Source: SAR202 cluster bacterium
GTDB lineage: Bacteria; Chloroflexota; Dehalococcoidia; Lucifugimonadales; GCA-2712585
DNA length: 40,892 nucleotides
Assembly (NCBI GenBank): GCA_016872285.1
Contig: VGZZ01000024.1
Coordinates: 1 to 40,892 of the forward strand
Direction of reading: 5' to 3'
The notes beneath the pieces were generated by a model that was given only the letters and a program-made list of their open reading frames with translations, did no database searches and was not told where the DNA came from. Position 1 is the first letter of the stretch; every line of letters starts with the position of its first letter. Made by a program: the position numbers and the translations under genes. Below, one piece after another: positions 31,967-39,749 of this stretch.

Positions 31967-33244
31967 CTAGTCCTTCACCGCGCCCTGCAGCGACCAGGGG
32001 CTGGTCGACTCGATCTTGACCTTCACTAACCTTCCGAGCATGTCCCTATCGTCTTTGAAGAATACCAGCTTGTCCGTCCGTGTGCGACCCTGCCACTTCC
32101 CGCCCTTCTGCCCATCCACCAGCACCTCCACTACCGAATCCTGCAATCGCTGGTTCTTCCTCGTCTGTATCTGCTCCTGCAGCGAGTCCAAGGCCTTCAG
32201 TCGATATTCCTTCTCTTCAGGCGTCACATTATCCGCCAGCTTCCGCTCCGCGTAAGTGCCCGGTCGCGTCGAATAAGCGGCGGCATGTACCTTATCGAAC
32301 TCCATCTCCTCCACCAGCCGCAGCGTCCGCTCGAACTGCTGCCCTGTCTCCCCCGGGAACCCCACAATTATATCGGTGCTTATTGCCACATCAGGAATGG
32401 CGCCACGTATCTTGTCTATCAACCGTCTGTACTCATCCTCGGAATAGCGGCGCCGCATATTCGCCAGCACGTCGTCGTCCGCCGCTTGTATCGGCAGGTT
32501 GATATGCTCGCACACCTTGTCGATGTCTTTCACGGCATTGATAATACGGTCGCTCATAAAAATAGGGTGAGATGTTAGAAATCGGACTCGCTCTAATTCC
32601 GGCGTCTCGCTCACGGCGTGGAGCAAGTCCGCCAGGTCTGGCTTTTCGCTCAAATCGTGCCCGTAGGCGTCCACCGTCTGCCCCAGCAGCGTCACCTCTC
32701 GCATGCCGCGCTGCGACATTAATCCCACCTCATGCACAACCTCCTGAACAGGCCTGCTCACCTGCCGCCCCCGACGAAACGGGATTATGCAGAAGGTACA
32801 CATCAAGTCGCAGCCGTGAATTACCGGCACATAGCTGGACACTGACGGCTGCACCGGGGCCAGGTTCGCCAGGCATCCCTGTACGTCCACCTCCATCCGA
32901 CGCCCCAGCAACTCTAGCAGCGGCTCGTACTGCTGGGGACGTATAAACACGTCCACGTGGCCGAACCTGGACTGCAGATCTTGCGTCTTGGGCCCTACCA
33001 TGCACCCCATCAGCGCCAGCACCTGCTCTGGCCGACGTCGTTTGGACGATTTCATCAGCCCCAGCGTCCCCACCACCTTGTCTTCCGCGCTTTGCCGCAC
33101 CACGCAGGAGTTCAGCACCACCACGTCCGCCTCCCTGGCCGACTCCGTCGCTAACAGGCCCAAATGCTCCAGCGCCGACGCCAGCCTCTCGGAGTCGGCC
33201 TTGTTCATCTGACAGCCTATAGTCCAGATATGGTAGCTTTTCAT
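31967..33244 (-). CDS. miaB: tRNA-2-methylthio-N6-dimethylallyladenosine synthase (MiaB)
   Basis: 425 residues. Radical-SAM methylthiotransferase modifying i6A37 in tRNAs that read UNN codons. Domains in order: UPF0004 N-terminal domain with auxiliary-cluster cysteines C11, C47 and C81; radical-SAM core with C145-xxx-C149-xx-C152 (GCDLMCTFCIIPFRRGR); C-terminal TRAM domain (residues about 365-425). ATG 33244 has no Shine-Dalgarno and lies 13 nt after the end of tRNA-Ser, suggesting a tRNA-mRNA cotranscript. The 25-nt gap to nadA suggests continued transcription into the NAD genes. Confidence 0.95.
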   Translation of the reverse strand: MKSYHIWTIGCQMNKADSERLASALEHLGLLATESAREADVVVLNSCVVRQSAEDKVVGTLGLMKSSKRRRPEQVLALMGCMVGPKTQDLQSRFGHVDVFIRPQQYEPLLELLGRRMEVDVQGCLANLAPVQPSVSSYVPVIHGCDLMCTFCIIPFRRGRQVSRPVQEVVHEVGLMSQRGMREVTLLGQTVDAYGHDLSEKPDLADLLHAVSETPELERVRFLTSHPIFMSDRIINAVKDIDKVCEHINLPIQAADDDVLANMRRRYSEDEYRRLIDKIRGAIPDVAISTDIIVGFPGETGQQFERTLRLVEEMEFDKVHAAAYSTRPGTYAERKLADNVTPEEKEYRLKALDSLQEQIQTRKNQRLQDSVVEVLVDGQKGGKWQGRTRTDKLVFFKDDRDMLGRLVKVKIESTSPWSLQGAVKD

Positions 33245-33257
33245 GGGGGTTGGATGG

Positions 33258-33349
33258 CGGAGGGAGCGAGATTCGAACTCGCGAGGCCAGCTTTAGACCA
33301 GCCCAAGCGCTTAGCAGGCGCCCGCACTAGACCACTATGCGATCCCTCC
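33258..33349 (-). tRNA. tRNA-Ser(GCU)
   Basis: 92-nt class II tRNA including the discriminator G. The acceptor arms GGAGGGA and TCCCTCC pair, the T arm contains GTTCGAATC, and the anticodon loop CTGCTAA gives GCU, decoding AGC/AGU. A long variable arm (about 18 nt) confirms serine. CCA is not encoded. A promoter lies 11 nt upstream. It ends 13 nt before miaB on the same strand. Confidence 0.95.
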
Positions 33350-33360
33350 AAGCCCCTTCT

Positions 33361-33389
33361 ACTATATCAGGACGCCTATGCTGCGGCAA
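33361..33389 (-). promoter_or_regulatory. Promoter of tRNA-Ser/miaB unit
   Basis: On the minus strand: TTGCCG (33389-33384), 17-nt spacer, TATAGT (33366-33361), 11 nt before the tRNA 5' end. Confidence 0.65.
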
Positions 33390-33485
33390 TTGAATTTGCG
33401 CCCTTTCCGCCATGTCTTCCCATCTGTAAGAATCGGCCAAGGAGACACAAAATCGTGGTCGCTATCAGCAGTCCCCAGTACCCCG

Positions 33486-33514
33486 TTGACAGTATTCGTC
33501 TACCCTCTTATCAT
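33486..33514 (+). promoter_or_regulatory. Promoter of the Lrp-like regulator
   Basis: TTGACA (33486-33491), 17-nt spacer, TATCAT (33509-33514); a second -10-like TATACT lies at 33533-33538. Divergent from the tRNA promoter about 100 nt away. Confidence 0.65.
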
Positions 33515-33549
33515 GATTTTGCTAAATTTCTCTATACTACGAGGAAATA

Positions 33550-33990
33550 ATGGATGAGCTAGACCGCAAGATTATCGAAATTCTTCAAACTGACGGCCGC
33601 GCCTCCAATGCCAAAATCGCTAGGGAGGTAGGCGTCAGCGAAGGCACCGTCCGCCGCCGCCTGCGCCGCCTTGTTACGGATAACGTCGTCAAAATCATCG
33701 CCGTCCCCAACCTGGACAAAATGGGCTACTCTACTGCCGCCCTCATCGGCCTCCAGACCGCCCCCGGCTACCTCGACACCGTCGCCGACTCGGTAGCAGC
33801 CATGAAAGAGGTCCACTACGTCGCCATCACCACCGGCGCTTTCGACGTCTTCGCTTGGGTCGGCATGACTTCCACCGAAGACCTTGGGATATTCCTTCGG
33901 ACAAAAATCGGCACCATACCCGGCGTCACCAGGACCGAAACCTTCGTCAACCTGGCCATTAAAAAGCGCACCTACGGGCTGGTCCTCTAG
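33550..33990 (+). CDS. Lrp/AsnC-family transcriptional regulator
   Basis: 146 residues. N-terminal HTH: LDRKIIEILQTDGRASNAKI, then GVSEGTVRRRLRRLVTDNVV. C-terminal RAM/ACT-like ligand domain with the GAFDVFAWVGMTSTEDLGIF segment and IGTIPGVTRTETFVNLAIKK. It acts as a multimeric feast/famine regulator binding an amino acid; ligand unknown. ATG 33550 has a GAGG ribosome-binding site 6 nt upstream. Possible targets are nearby genes, including the ferredoxin downstream. Confidence 0.95.
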   Translation: MDELDRKIIEILQTDGRASNAKIAREVGVSEGTVRRRLRRLVTDNVVKIIAVPNLDKMGYSTAALIGLQTAPGYLDTVADSVAAMKEVHYVAITTGAFDVFAWVGMTSTEDLGIFLRTKIGTIPGVTRTETFVNLAIKKRTYGLVL

Positions 33991-34046
33991 GCCGCCCCTT
34001 GCGACGCTGGTTTTCGACGAAATTTTGCCATTTCGGGGATTCTCCC

Positions 34047-34074
34047 TTGCATAGACCTATGGCTATGCTATAAT
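34047..34074 (+). promoter_or_regulatory. Promoter of the ferredoxin gene
   Basis: TTGCAT (34047-34052), 16-nt spacer, perfect TATAAT (34069-34074), about 70 nt before ATG 34144. Confidence 0.7.
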
Positions 34075-34143
34075 CTGCCACTTGGAAAAAAGTCCCTTGG
34101 CCTTAGCGTGAGGGCGCACAATTAGAGAAGGAGTTTCAGTTTC

Positions 34144-34413
34144 ATGACCTATATCATCGCCGAGCCTTGCGTTGATGTGAAAGACAGCGCGTGCGTGGAT
34201 GTCTGCCCGGTGGACTGCATCTACACCACCGACGCCGACAACATGTACTTCATCAACCCCGATGAGTGTATCGACTGCGCCGCCTGTGAGCCTGTCTGTC
34301 CCGTAGTCGCCATCTTCCCTGAGGACACCGTCCCCCAGCAGTGGAAGAACTACACTAAGTTGAACTACGACTACTTCAAAAACCGGGACCTCTCCACCCT
34401 CAAGCGCAAGTAA
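34144..34413 (+). CDS. fdxA: Seven-iron ferredoxin ([3Fe-4S][4Fe-4S])
   Basis: 89 residues. Cys pattern C9-x7-C17-xxx-C21-P and C42-xx-C45-xx-C48-xxx-C52-P matches FdxA-type 7Fe ferredoxins: C9/C17/C52 for the 3Fe cluster, C21/C42/C45/C48 for the 4Fe cluster; C25 is the usual free Cys. The short C-terminal tail (VPQQWKNYTKLNYDYFKNRD) is typical. ATG 34144 with GAAGGAG upstream. Its own promoter and terminator make it monocistronic. It could donate electrons to the siroheme reductase at 37391 or to P450/other reductases. Confidence 0.95.
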   Translation: MTYIIAEPCVDVKDSACVDVCPVDCIYTTDADNMYFINPDECIDCAACEPVCPVVAIFPEDTVPQQWKNYTKLNYDYFKNRDLSTLKRK

Positions 34414-34436
34414 CCCCCGATTAACCCTACCCAACC

Positions 34437-34467
34437 AAGAGGCTGCCGTTAGGCAGCCTCTTTCTTT
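34437..34467 (+). terminator. Intrinsic terminator of the ferredoxin gene
   Basis: 11-bp stem (34437-34447 with 34452-34462, arm AAGAGGCTGCC), GTTA loop, then TTTCTTTG. Confidence 0.9.
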
Positions 34468-34649
34468 GTGTCCCCACCGACCCCGAAGCCAATATACTCT
34501 CATTTGTAGCGATTCGAGGCGAGCATTTACCAATTCAAGCTAGCAGGTATTAGCCATGCCTTTTCGACCATCCCCTTCCTCACGCAGTAAACTTGCGTCC
34601 ATCCGGTTGTCGATGCCTCGGAGCAACTCTTGTGCGTGTCTCATCTGGT

Positions 34650-34760
34650 TCTCCCTCTTCTCCTATTGCAAAGGAGAAGAGGGAGTTAGAGGGTGATGAG
34701 GTGATTCAATTATTCTTCCCCTTCCAGCAGGAAGGGGCAGGGGATGGTATCCCAATTTTG
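34650..34760. repeat. Tandem R-D + R-E repeats
   Basis: R-D at about 34650-34703 (arms CCCTCTTCTCC/GGAGAAGAGGG around TATTGCAAA, then GGGTGATGAGGTGATT) directly followed by R-E at about 34713-34755. Same order and spacing as at 9305-9415. The rest of 34468-34849 has no gene. Confidence 0.75.
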
Positions 34761-34849
34761 AACAAGATTGGTAACTACTGTACGATACTGTGCGCCCTCA
34801 CCCGCATAATGCTAAAATCATTGTCAAAACCACGCCAGCCTTAAAGGAA

Positions 34850-35590
34850 ATGCCCAAAACCCTCTCTGAAAGAAAGGAAAACAACATAGACCCTAGAGAC
34901 CGCCACTCCTCCGTCATGGAGAATTACCTCCTCTCCCTCTACATCCTCAAAGAGGAGCAGGAGCGGCCCACCCTAACCTCCCTGGCCGCCTACCTCCGAC
35001 GCCTCCCCGTGGCCGAAGGCCTCGGCACCTCCCTCCCCACCGTCCTAGGCATGCTGCGCCGCATGACCCGCGACGGTCTTATCCAGATGTCCCCTCAGAA
35101 AGAAATCGAGTTCACCGACAAAGGGCACAAGACCGCCGCCGCCATCGCCCGCCGGCATCGCCTGGCCGAAAGGCTGGTCGTCGATATCCTGGGTGTCGAC
35201 CTCCCCCGCGCCGACCAGGAGGCCCACATCCTCGAGCACGGCATCACCCCCTACCTCGAAAGCCGCATCCGCAAGGCCGTCGGCGACCCCGTCACCTGTC
35301 CCTTCGGCAAGCCCATCCCCGGCAGCCGCTACACACCCCCTAAGGGAAAAGTCTTCCCCATGAACCAGGCCAGGCCGGGTCAAGCCTACCGAATCAGCAG
35401 CCTCCCCGACGAAGACCCTCGACTTCTGGAGTTCCTCTGCCGGCACAACCTCCTGCCCGGCCAAAAGGTCACAATCCTGGAAATCGGCGATTATCGAGAC
35501 GTCATCACCTTCCGCACCGACCACGGCGAGGCCGCCCTGGGCTTCGCCACCGCCGCCCGCATCTACATCACCGAACCCAACGGCGACTGA
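34850..35590 (+). CDS. DtxR/MntR-family metalloregulator with FeoA-like C-terminal domain
   Basis: 246 residues from ATG 34850 (AAAGGAA upstream); the frame is open earlier but encodes repeat-derived sequence. N-terminal wHTH (SSVMENYLLSLYILKEEQER, SLPTVLGMLRRMTRDGLIQM). Dimerisation/metal domain: RRHRLAERLVVDILGVDLPR, ADQEAHILEHGITPYLESRI and CPFGKPIPGS. The usual CPHGxPIP motif has Phe at the His position. C-terminal SH3-like FeoA domain: GQAYRISSLPDEDPRLLEFL then LPGQKVTILEIGDY. Fe(II)- or Mn(II)-dependent repressor is expected; no target palindrome was identified. Confidence 0.93.
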   Translation: MPKTLSERKENNIDPRDRHSSVMENYLLSLYILKEEQERPTLTSLAAYLRRLPVAEGLGTSLPTVLGMLRRMTRDGLIQMSPQKEIEFTDKGHKTAAAIARRHRLAERLVVDILGVDLPRADQEAHILEHGITPYLESRIRKAVGDPVTCPFGKPIPGSRYTPPKGKVFPMNQARPGQAYRISSLPDEDPRLLEFLCRHNLLPGQKVTILEIGDYRDVITFRTDHGEAALGFATAARIYITEPNGD

Positions 35591-35747
35591 GACGCCAAGC
35601 GCTCCTCTTACCCGTTTCGATTGATGCTTTCTCAGTACGAAGAAGTGAGACGAAGCCGAGGAGATACCCGCCTGGTCTCTCCCCCTTGAGACGCTTGATG
35701 CACATTAAGCCACGAGCCTTTTGTTCAGACGGGACTGGGGGATTCCC

Positions 35748-35880
35748 ATCTGGTACTCCCCCTTCGGCCTGAAAGGCGAAGGGGGAGCTAGAGGGGGTTG
35801 TGGTATATCTTTTTTTATTGTCCCTCTTCTCCCGACTACGGGAGAAGAGGGACAAAGGGTGATGAGGGCGCCCCGATTAA
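35748..35880. repeat. Tandem R-F + R-D repeats
   Basis: R-F at about 35748-35812 (CTCCCCCTTCGGCCTGAAAG, GCGAAGGGGGAG, GGGGGTTGTGGTATAT). R-D variant at 35820-35870, where the loop is CGACTAC instead of TATTGCAAA. The gap 35591-35908 separates convergent genes and contains nothing else. Confidence 0.75.
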
Positions 35881-35908
35881 GACCAAGGATAGATTTTTGG
35901 ACCCACCC

Positions 35909-36601
35909 CTACCCCAGCGCCTGCAAACACTCCCTCAGCGGCGTCTTAACGCACGTAAACACCGGCGTGTCCCTCAGGGTATACGGCCTCGCCGTCGATT
36001 CCCTCAATTCCATCACCAGCCTCACGAAGTCCTCCGGACTGGCCGACTCGAAACCCAGCACAAACTCCGGATCGTCAAGCCCAAAGGCGTACGTCGTATG
36101 TATCTTCACCGATGGGTAACGATGCCCCACCGTAAAGTGCTGGTTCATTATCTCCTGGCGCTTTTCCGAAGCAAGCTGATACCAGTCGTGGGTCTTCCAA
36201 AACGGATATATAAAAAGATATGGGTCGCCCTTGGGTTTAATCGAGCCGGTGTGATGCGTCTGCCCCTGATGGCTGTGCCCCCCCACATACTGCGAAGGCC
36301 GGGTCATCGCTAGAAACGAGTGCGGGGTCGTCAAATAAGCCCCTAGCCCCGTTCCCGCCGCCCTCACCCACAACTCCTGCAGCATCTCCAACGATGGCGA
36401 TATCTGCCACAGCATGAAGTCCACGTCGCCCCGGGTCCCCATCAGGCTGTAGCTGTGCATCTCCATTCGAGGCGCAAACTCCTCCACCACCGCCTCAAAC
36501 TCCGCCCGGCCCCGCTCCCTCTCCAATGCCGGCAGCCGCCGCCACTCCGGCTCTGCCTTCAAAAAACTGTATCTGACAAACGACGGCGTATTTTGCGCCA
36601 T
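35909..36601 (-). CDS. hemQ: Coproheme decarboxylase (HemQ/ChdC, chlorite dismutase family)
   Basis: 230 residues. Final step of the coproporphyrin-dependent heme pathway, decarboxylating Fe-coproporphyrin III to heme b. Actinobacterial-type motifs: FIYPFWKTHDWYQL with the catalytic Tyr132, IMNQHFTVGHRYP with proximal His155, and HTTYAFGLDDPEFVLGFES. It lacks the distal Arg context typical of true chlorite dismutases as far as I can judge. ATG 36601 has GGAG 6 nt upstream; TTG 36613 is an alternative. Neighbouring metalloregulator and ferredoxin genes agree with iron/heme physiology. Confidence 0.9.
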   Translation of the reverse strand: MAQNTPSFVRYSFLKAEPEWRRLPALERERGRAEFEAVVEEFAPRMEMHSYSLMGTRGDVDFMLWQISPSLEMLQELWVRAAGTGLGAYLTTPHSFLAMTRPSQYVGGHSHQGQTHHTGSIKPKGDPYLFIYPFWKTHDWYQLASEKRQEIMNQHFTVGHRYPSVKIHTTYAFGLDDPEFVLGFESASPEDFVRLVMELRESTARPYTLRDTPVFTCVKTPLRECLQALG

Positions 36602-36784
36602 GCTCCGCTCCAATATTCAAATCCACCCTATGTTAACAGGACATACCCCTTTTGCTAACCCGTCCATCTATTGAGTGCGTGTTCTTTAGGCTTAAGGGCC
36701 AGCGTTCCCTAAACAGGATTACGACTAGAAGATTGAGGAAGGTTACGGTGCATTGCTACCTGGCGCTGATTGCGCTCCAAGCAT

Positions 36785-37153
36785 CTACATACCAATCGTC
36801 GTAACATTGCCATCGTCGTCTTCTACAAATAGCTGACCATCCTTCTTCTGTATCTGTGGACGGCCAAATCTATTTTGAGGGATTTGATTTGCTTCTAGCT
36901 CCCTAATTTGGCTTTCCATCTTCTCGTAAAGTTGTGTATTGCGGGACATAGAACGTATGAGCAATAGGAGTATCAAAATAGAAATTGGTCCTGTGCCGGC
37001 GGTTATCCAAACAAGGAATTCTTCCATACTAGGTGCTCCTAATCGCTCTGCAATAGTCCACCAGCTTAAAACGACCCCTGGTAGCTGTAGCAAGACGAAA
37101 GCTATCGCTGTTTTCCAAGGATAGCGGTGTACCAAGTTTGCCAATCGGTTCAT
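36785..37153 (-). CDS. Hypothetical membrane protein with coiled-coil tail
   Basis: 122 residues; family not recognised. Two hydrophobic segments: TAIAFVLLQLPGVVLSWW (about residues 15-32) and GTGPISILILLLLIRS (about 53-68). A coiled-coil-prone stretch follows (NTQLYEKMESQIRELEANQI), then a polar C-terminus (KKDGQLFVEDDDGNVTTIGM). ATG 37153 has a strong AGGAGG ribosome-binding site. The gene is AT-richer than its neighbours. It is divergent from the sulfite/nitrite reductase, sharing a regulatory region. Confidence 0.7.
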   Translation of the reverse strand: MNRLANLVHRYPWKTAIAFVLLQLPGVVLSWWTIAERLGAPSMEEFLVWITAGTGPISILILLLLIRSMSRNTQLYEKMESQIRELEANQIPQNRFGRPQIQKKDGQLFVEDDDGNVTTIGM

Positions 37154-37229
37154 ACCGAACCTCCTGAGAGCGTGCGGCGATTGTACTCCGCCTGGCAGGA
37201 AGCGTGCGAGAAATATGCAACACGCTCTG

Positions 37230-37259
37230 TTGACAGATTATCTAGTGTCACACTAGACT
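37230..37259 (+). promoter_or_regulatory. Promoter with operator palindrome for the siroheme reductase
   Basis: TTGACA (37230-37235), 18-nt spacer, TAGACT (37254-37259). A perfect palindrome TCTAGTG-TCA-CACTAGA occupies 37241-37257, spanning the spacer and overlapping the -10, as expected for a repressor site. A second inverted repeat, TGCCTGC/GCAGGCA (37297-37303 with 37314-37320), lies in the leader. Confidence 0.6.
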
Positions 37260-37390
37260 ATCCGAGATGAAACTTACCGCTCGCTGCTCCTGTACCTGCC
37301 TGCTATAGAGGCGGCAGGCACGGCTTAAAACCAGGGACTGCGCCTCACGCCATCGAGGATTGCAGTCCTATTTCTTTTATGAGGTGACCC

Positions 37391-39223
37391 TTGACACAGA
37401 CCGCCAAGCAGACCCAGTGGGAACGCCACCTGGAAAGCATGAAAATTGCTCCCGCTTCCAATGGAATGATTCCCTATCTTCCCCAGGAAGTGGAAGACTA
37501 CAAAAAAGAGGTCAAGGCCTATCGCGAAGGCCAGCGCCCCGAGGCCGCCTTTATGAGCTTCCGCCTCCATCAGGGCGTCTACGGCCAGCGTCAGCCCGAC
37601 TCCCAGATGTTCCGAATCAAAGCCCCCGGCGGCGTCCTCACGCCCGACGCTCTTGTCGCCGTCGGCCAGGTGGTCGAAAAGTTCGCCCCCCTCAAGAAGG
37701 GCCACATTACCACCCGCGAAAACATCCAGATTCATCACATGAAGCTGGAGACCGCCGCCCAAGCCATGGAGATCATCGGCAAGGCCGGCCTCAGCACCCG
37801 CGAGGCCTGCGCCAACACCGTCCGAAACGTTGTTGCCCCGGCCACCGCCGGCGTCTGCCACGACGAGCTTTTCGATATCATGCCCTACCTTGCCGCCTAC
37901 GTCCGATACGCCGTCCGAAACCCCCTTACCCAGGACTTCCCCCGCAAGTTCAAGACCTCCTTCAGCGGCTGTTCTGCCCACGACTCCATTATCTCCCCCC
38001 TCCACGACTACTCCCTCATCGCCCAGGTCCGCCGCGAAAACGGCGTCGAAAAGTGCGGCTTCAAAATCCTCGTCGGCGGCGGCACCTCTATCATGCCCAG
38101 GCTTGGCAAGGTCCTCTACGACTTCGTCCCCGTCGAGGACTATCTCCGCGTCACCCAGGCCGTCTGGATTGTGTTCAATAAGGCCGAAATGCTTCGCAAA
38201 AACCGCATGATGGCCCGCATCAAGGTCCTTATCGACCGCATCGGCTTCGACGCCTTCAAGGCCCAGGTGGAGGAAGAACTGAAGAACCTCGCCCCCATCG
38301 ACCCAACCCCCCTTATGGCCCTCGACCCTGTCCTCAAGGAAACGCCCCCCGCCCTTCCCAAGTCTGCCCCTGCCCATCAGTCCTTTCCTCAAGAATTCCT
38401 CCAGTGGAAAGAATCCAACGTCGTGGCCCAGAAGCAGAAGGGCTACTTCCTCGCCTACGTGACCATCATCCAGGGCGACCTCAGCCCCCAGCAGTTTTAC
38501 GGCCTGGCTGACATCGTCAAGAAATACACCGGCGGCACAGCCCGGACTACCCCCGAGCAGAGTCTCGCCCTTCGATGGATCCCTGAGGCCCGTCTCTTCG
38601 ATGTCTGGAAGGCCCTCGGCGCCATCGGCCTGAACGAGGCCGGCGTCCACACCATCACCGACGTCGTCTCCTGCCCCGGCACCGATAGCTGCAAGCTCGG
38701 CATCACCTCCTCCATGGGCCTGGGCCGCGCCGTCCGCAGCGAGCTGCTGGCCCAGTCGGACCTCCTGGAAGACCCCCTGGTCAAGCAGATGCACGTCAAG
38801 ATAAGCGGCTGCCCCAACGGCTGCGGCCAGCACCACGTCGCCGATATCGGCTTCCACGGCGCAGCCATGAAGGGCGCCAACGGGCAGCAGGTCCCCTCTT
38901 ATGAGCTTTTCCTAGGCGGTTTCTACGGCGGCCGCTCCATCGACGACACCACCTACGGCCAGCGCGTCCCCCGCCTCAAGGTCCCCGCCAAACGCGTGCC
39001 GGAGCTGGTCACCAAAATCACGCGGCAATACCATCAGGACCGCCAGCCCGACGAGACCTTTAACCAGTACCTCAAGAGGGTCGGCGTAGCCCCCATAACC
39101 AAACTGGTGGAAGAGTTCTCCCAAATCCCCGACCTCAACGGCCACACCCAGGAATTGTACATGGACTGGGAAAAGACCATCGCCTACAAAGTGGAGCGTG
39201 GCGAAGGCGAGTGCTCCGTCTAG
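37391..39223 (+). CDS. Siroheme/[4Fe-4S] sulfite or nitrite reductase (ferredoxin-type)
   Basis: 610 residues with the duplicated NiR/SiR ferredoxin-like half-domains. N-terminal half: KGHITTRENIQIHHMKLE and FKTSFSGCSAHDS. Siroheme/cluster motif: C428-PGTDS-C434 and C474-PNG-C478 in HVKISGCPNGCGQHHVADIG. Six-electron reduction of sulfite to sulfide or nitrite to ammonia; the sequence does not let me choose. Start TTG 37391 with GAGGTGA just upstream. The protein is somewhat longer than the usual 520-580. No nitrate reductase or sulfate-assimilation genes adjoin, but a 7Fe ferredoxin at 34144 could be the donor. Preceded by a promoter with a repressor-like palindrome. Confidence 0.92.
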   Translation: MTQTAKQTQWERHLESMKIAPASNGMIPYLPQEVEDYKKEVKAYREGQRPEAAFMSFRLHQGVYGQRQPDSQMFRIKAPGGVLTPDALVAVGQVVEKFAPLKKGHITTRENIQIHHMKLETAAQAMEIIGKAGLSTREACANTVRNVVAPATAGVCHDELFDIMPYLAAYVRYAVRNPLTQDFPRKFKTSFSGCSAHDSIISPLHDYSLIAQVRRENGVEKCGFKILVGGGTSIMPRLGKVLYDFVPVEDYLRVTQAVWIVFNKAEMLRKNRMMARIKVLIDRIGFDAFKAQVEEELKNLAPIDPTPLMALDPVLKETPPALPKSAPAHQSFPQEFLQWKESNVVAQKQKGYFLAYVTIIQGDLSPQQFYGLADIVKKYTGGTARTTPEQSLALRWIPEARLFDVWKALGAIGLNEAGVHTITDVVSCPGTDSCKLGITSSMGLGRAVRSELLAQSDLLEDPLVKQMHVKISGCPNGCGQHHVADIGFHGAAMKGANGQQVPSYELFLGGFYGGRSIDDTTYGQRVPRLKVPAKRVPELVTKITRQYHQDRQPDETFNQYLKRVGVAPITKLVEEFSQIPDLNGHTQELYMDWEKTIAYKVERGEGECSV

Positions 39224-39254
39224 CGTCAGCCTAGGAGGTCTGCTAAGAGATTAA

Positions 39255-39290
39255 GAGGCGCTGGCTTATCTGCCCCGGATCCAGCGCCTC
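39255..39290. terminator. Convergent terminator hairpin overlapping the 3' end of the next gene
   Basis: 10-bp stem GAGGCGCTGG/CCAGCGCCTC (39255-39264 with 39281-39290), extendable by AGATT/AATCT with a 2-nt bulge. It lies after the reductase stop and includes the last codons of the minus-strand gene. Confidence 0.7.
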
Positions 39291-39673
39291 AATCTTTCTC
39301 GGATAGAACGCCTCTCCTCCATCGGCTGGCCGCGCCACCGTTTCTCATACTTGAACGTAGAGGAAGGCATAAAGAAGAGCAGGTAGGCTAAGAACAGAAA
39401 GACCACCCCGACGCCGAAAAGAAGATTAATTGTGCCGGACACCAGCAGGAACTGGTTAATCAGCACTATCGCTATAAGGAGCGATAGGCAGGCCAGGACG
39501 ATCTTGCCCGCCGATACACGAAAGTTAGGTTTGAACCGGCTGATTCCGGACAACCGGCTGTTTTGGACGTCAGGCGCTCTGTACCTCTTCGCCTGTTTTC
39601 GAGAGGCCTTAGGGTTATCCTTCTCGGCCTTCTCCAGAATCTCTTCGATTTCCCTTATGAATTTGTCTGCCAT
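39266..39673 (-). CDS. Hypothetical membrane protein (two TM, basic tail)
   Basis: 135 residues. An acidic/basic N-terminal helix (MADKFIREIEEILEKAEKDN) precedes a basic region, then two hydrophobic segments: IVLACLSLLIAIVLINQFLL (about 57-76) and LLFGVGVVFLFLAYLLFFM (about 83-101). The C-terminus is Arg-rich (ERRSIRERLRRWIRGR). Such proteins recur in Chloroflexota and Actinobacteria next to unrelated genes; function unknown. ATG 39673 with AGGGGAT-like ribosome-binding site. Its 3' end forms part of the terminator stem. Confidence 0.8.
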   Translation of the reverse strand: MADKFIREIEEILEKAEKDNPKASRKQAKRYRAPDVQNSRLSGISRFKPNFRVSAGKIVLACLSLLIAIVLINQFLLVSGTINLLFGVGVVFLFLAYLLFFMPSSTFKYEKRWRGQPMEERRSIRERLRRWIRGR

Positions 39674-39749
39674 GGCCCATCCCCTTTTACAATCCAGAAG
39701 GTAACATTGGCCCTAAAACCTGTCAACGGCCAGTCCGACTATGCAGGCC

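Noticed and set aside
34790-34849. Upstream start of the DtxR-like gene
   Set aside because: The extra residues come from the promoter region; ATG 34850 has its own ribosome-binding site.
37325-38857. 510-codon antisense ORF opposite the siroheme reductase
   Set aside because: Gly/Val/Asp-rich shadow translation of a GC-rich gene, with no start signals or motifs.
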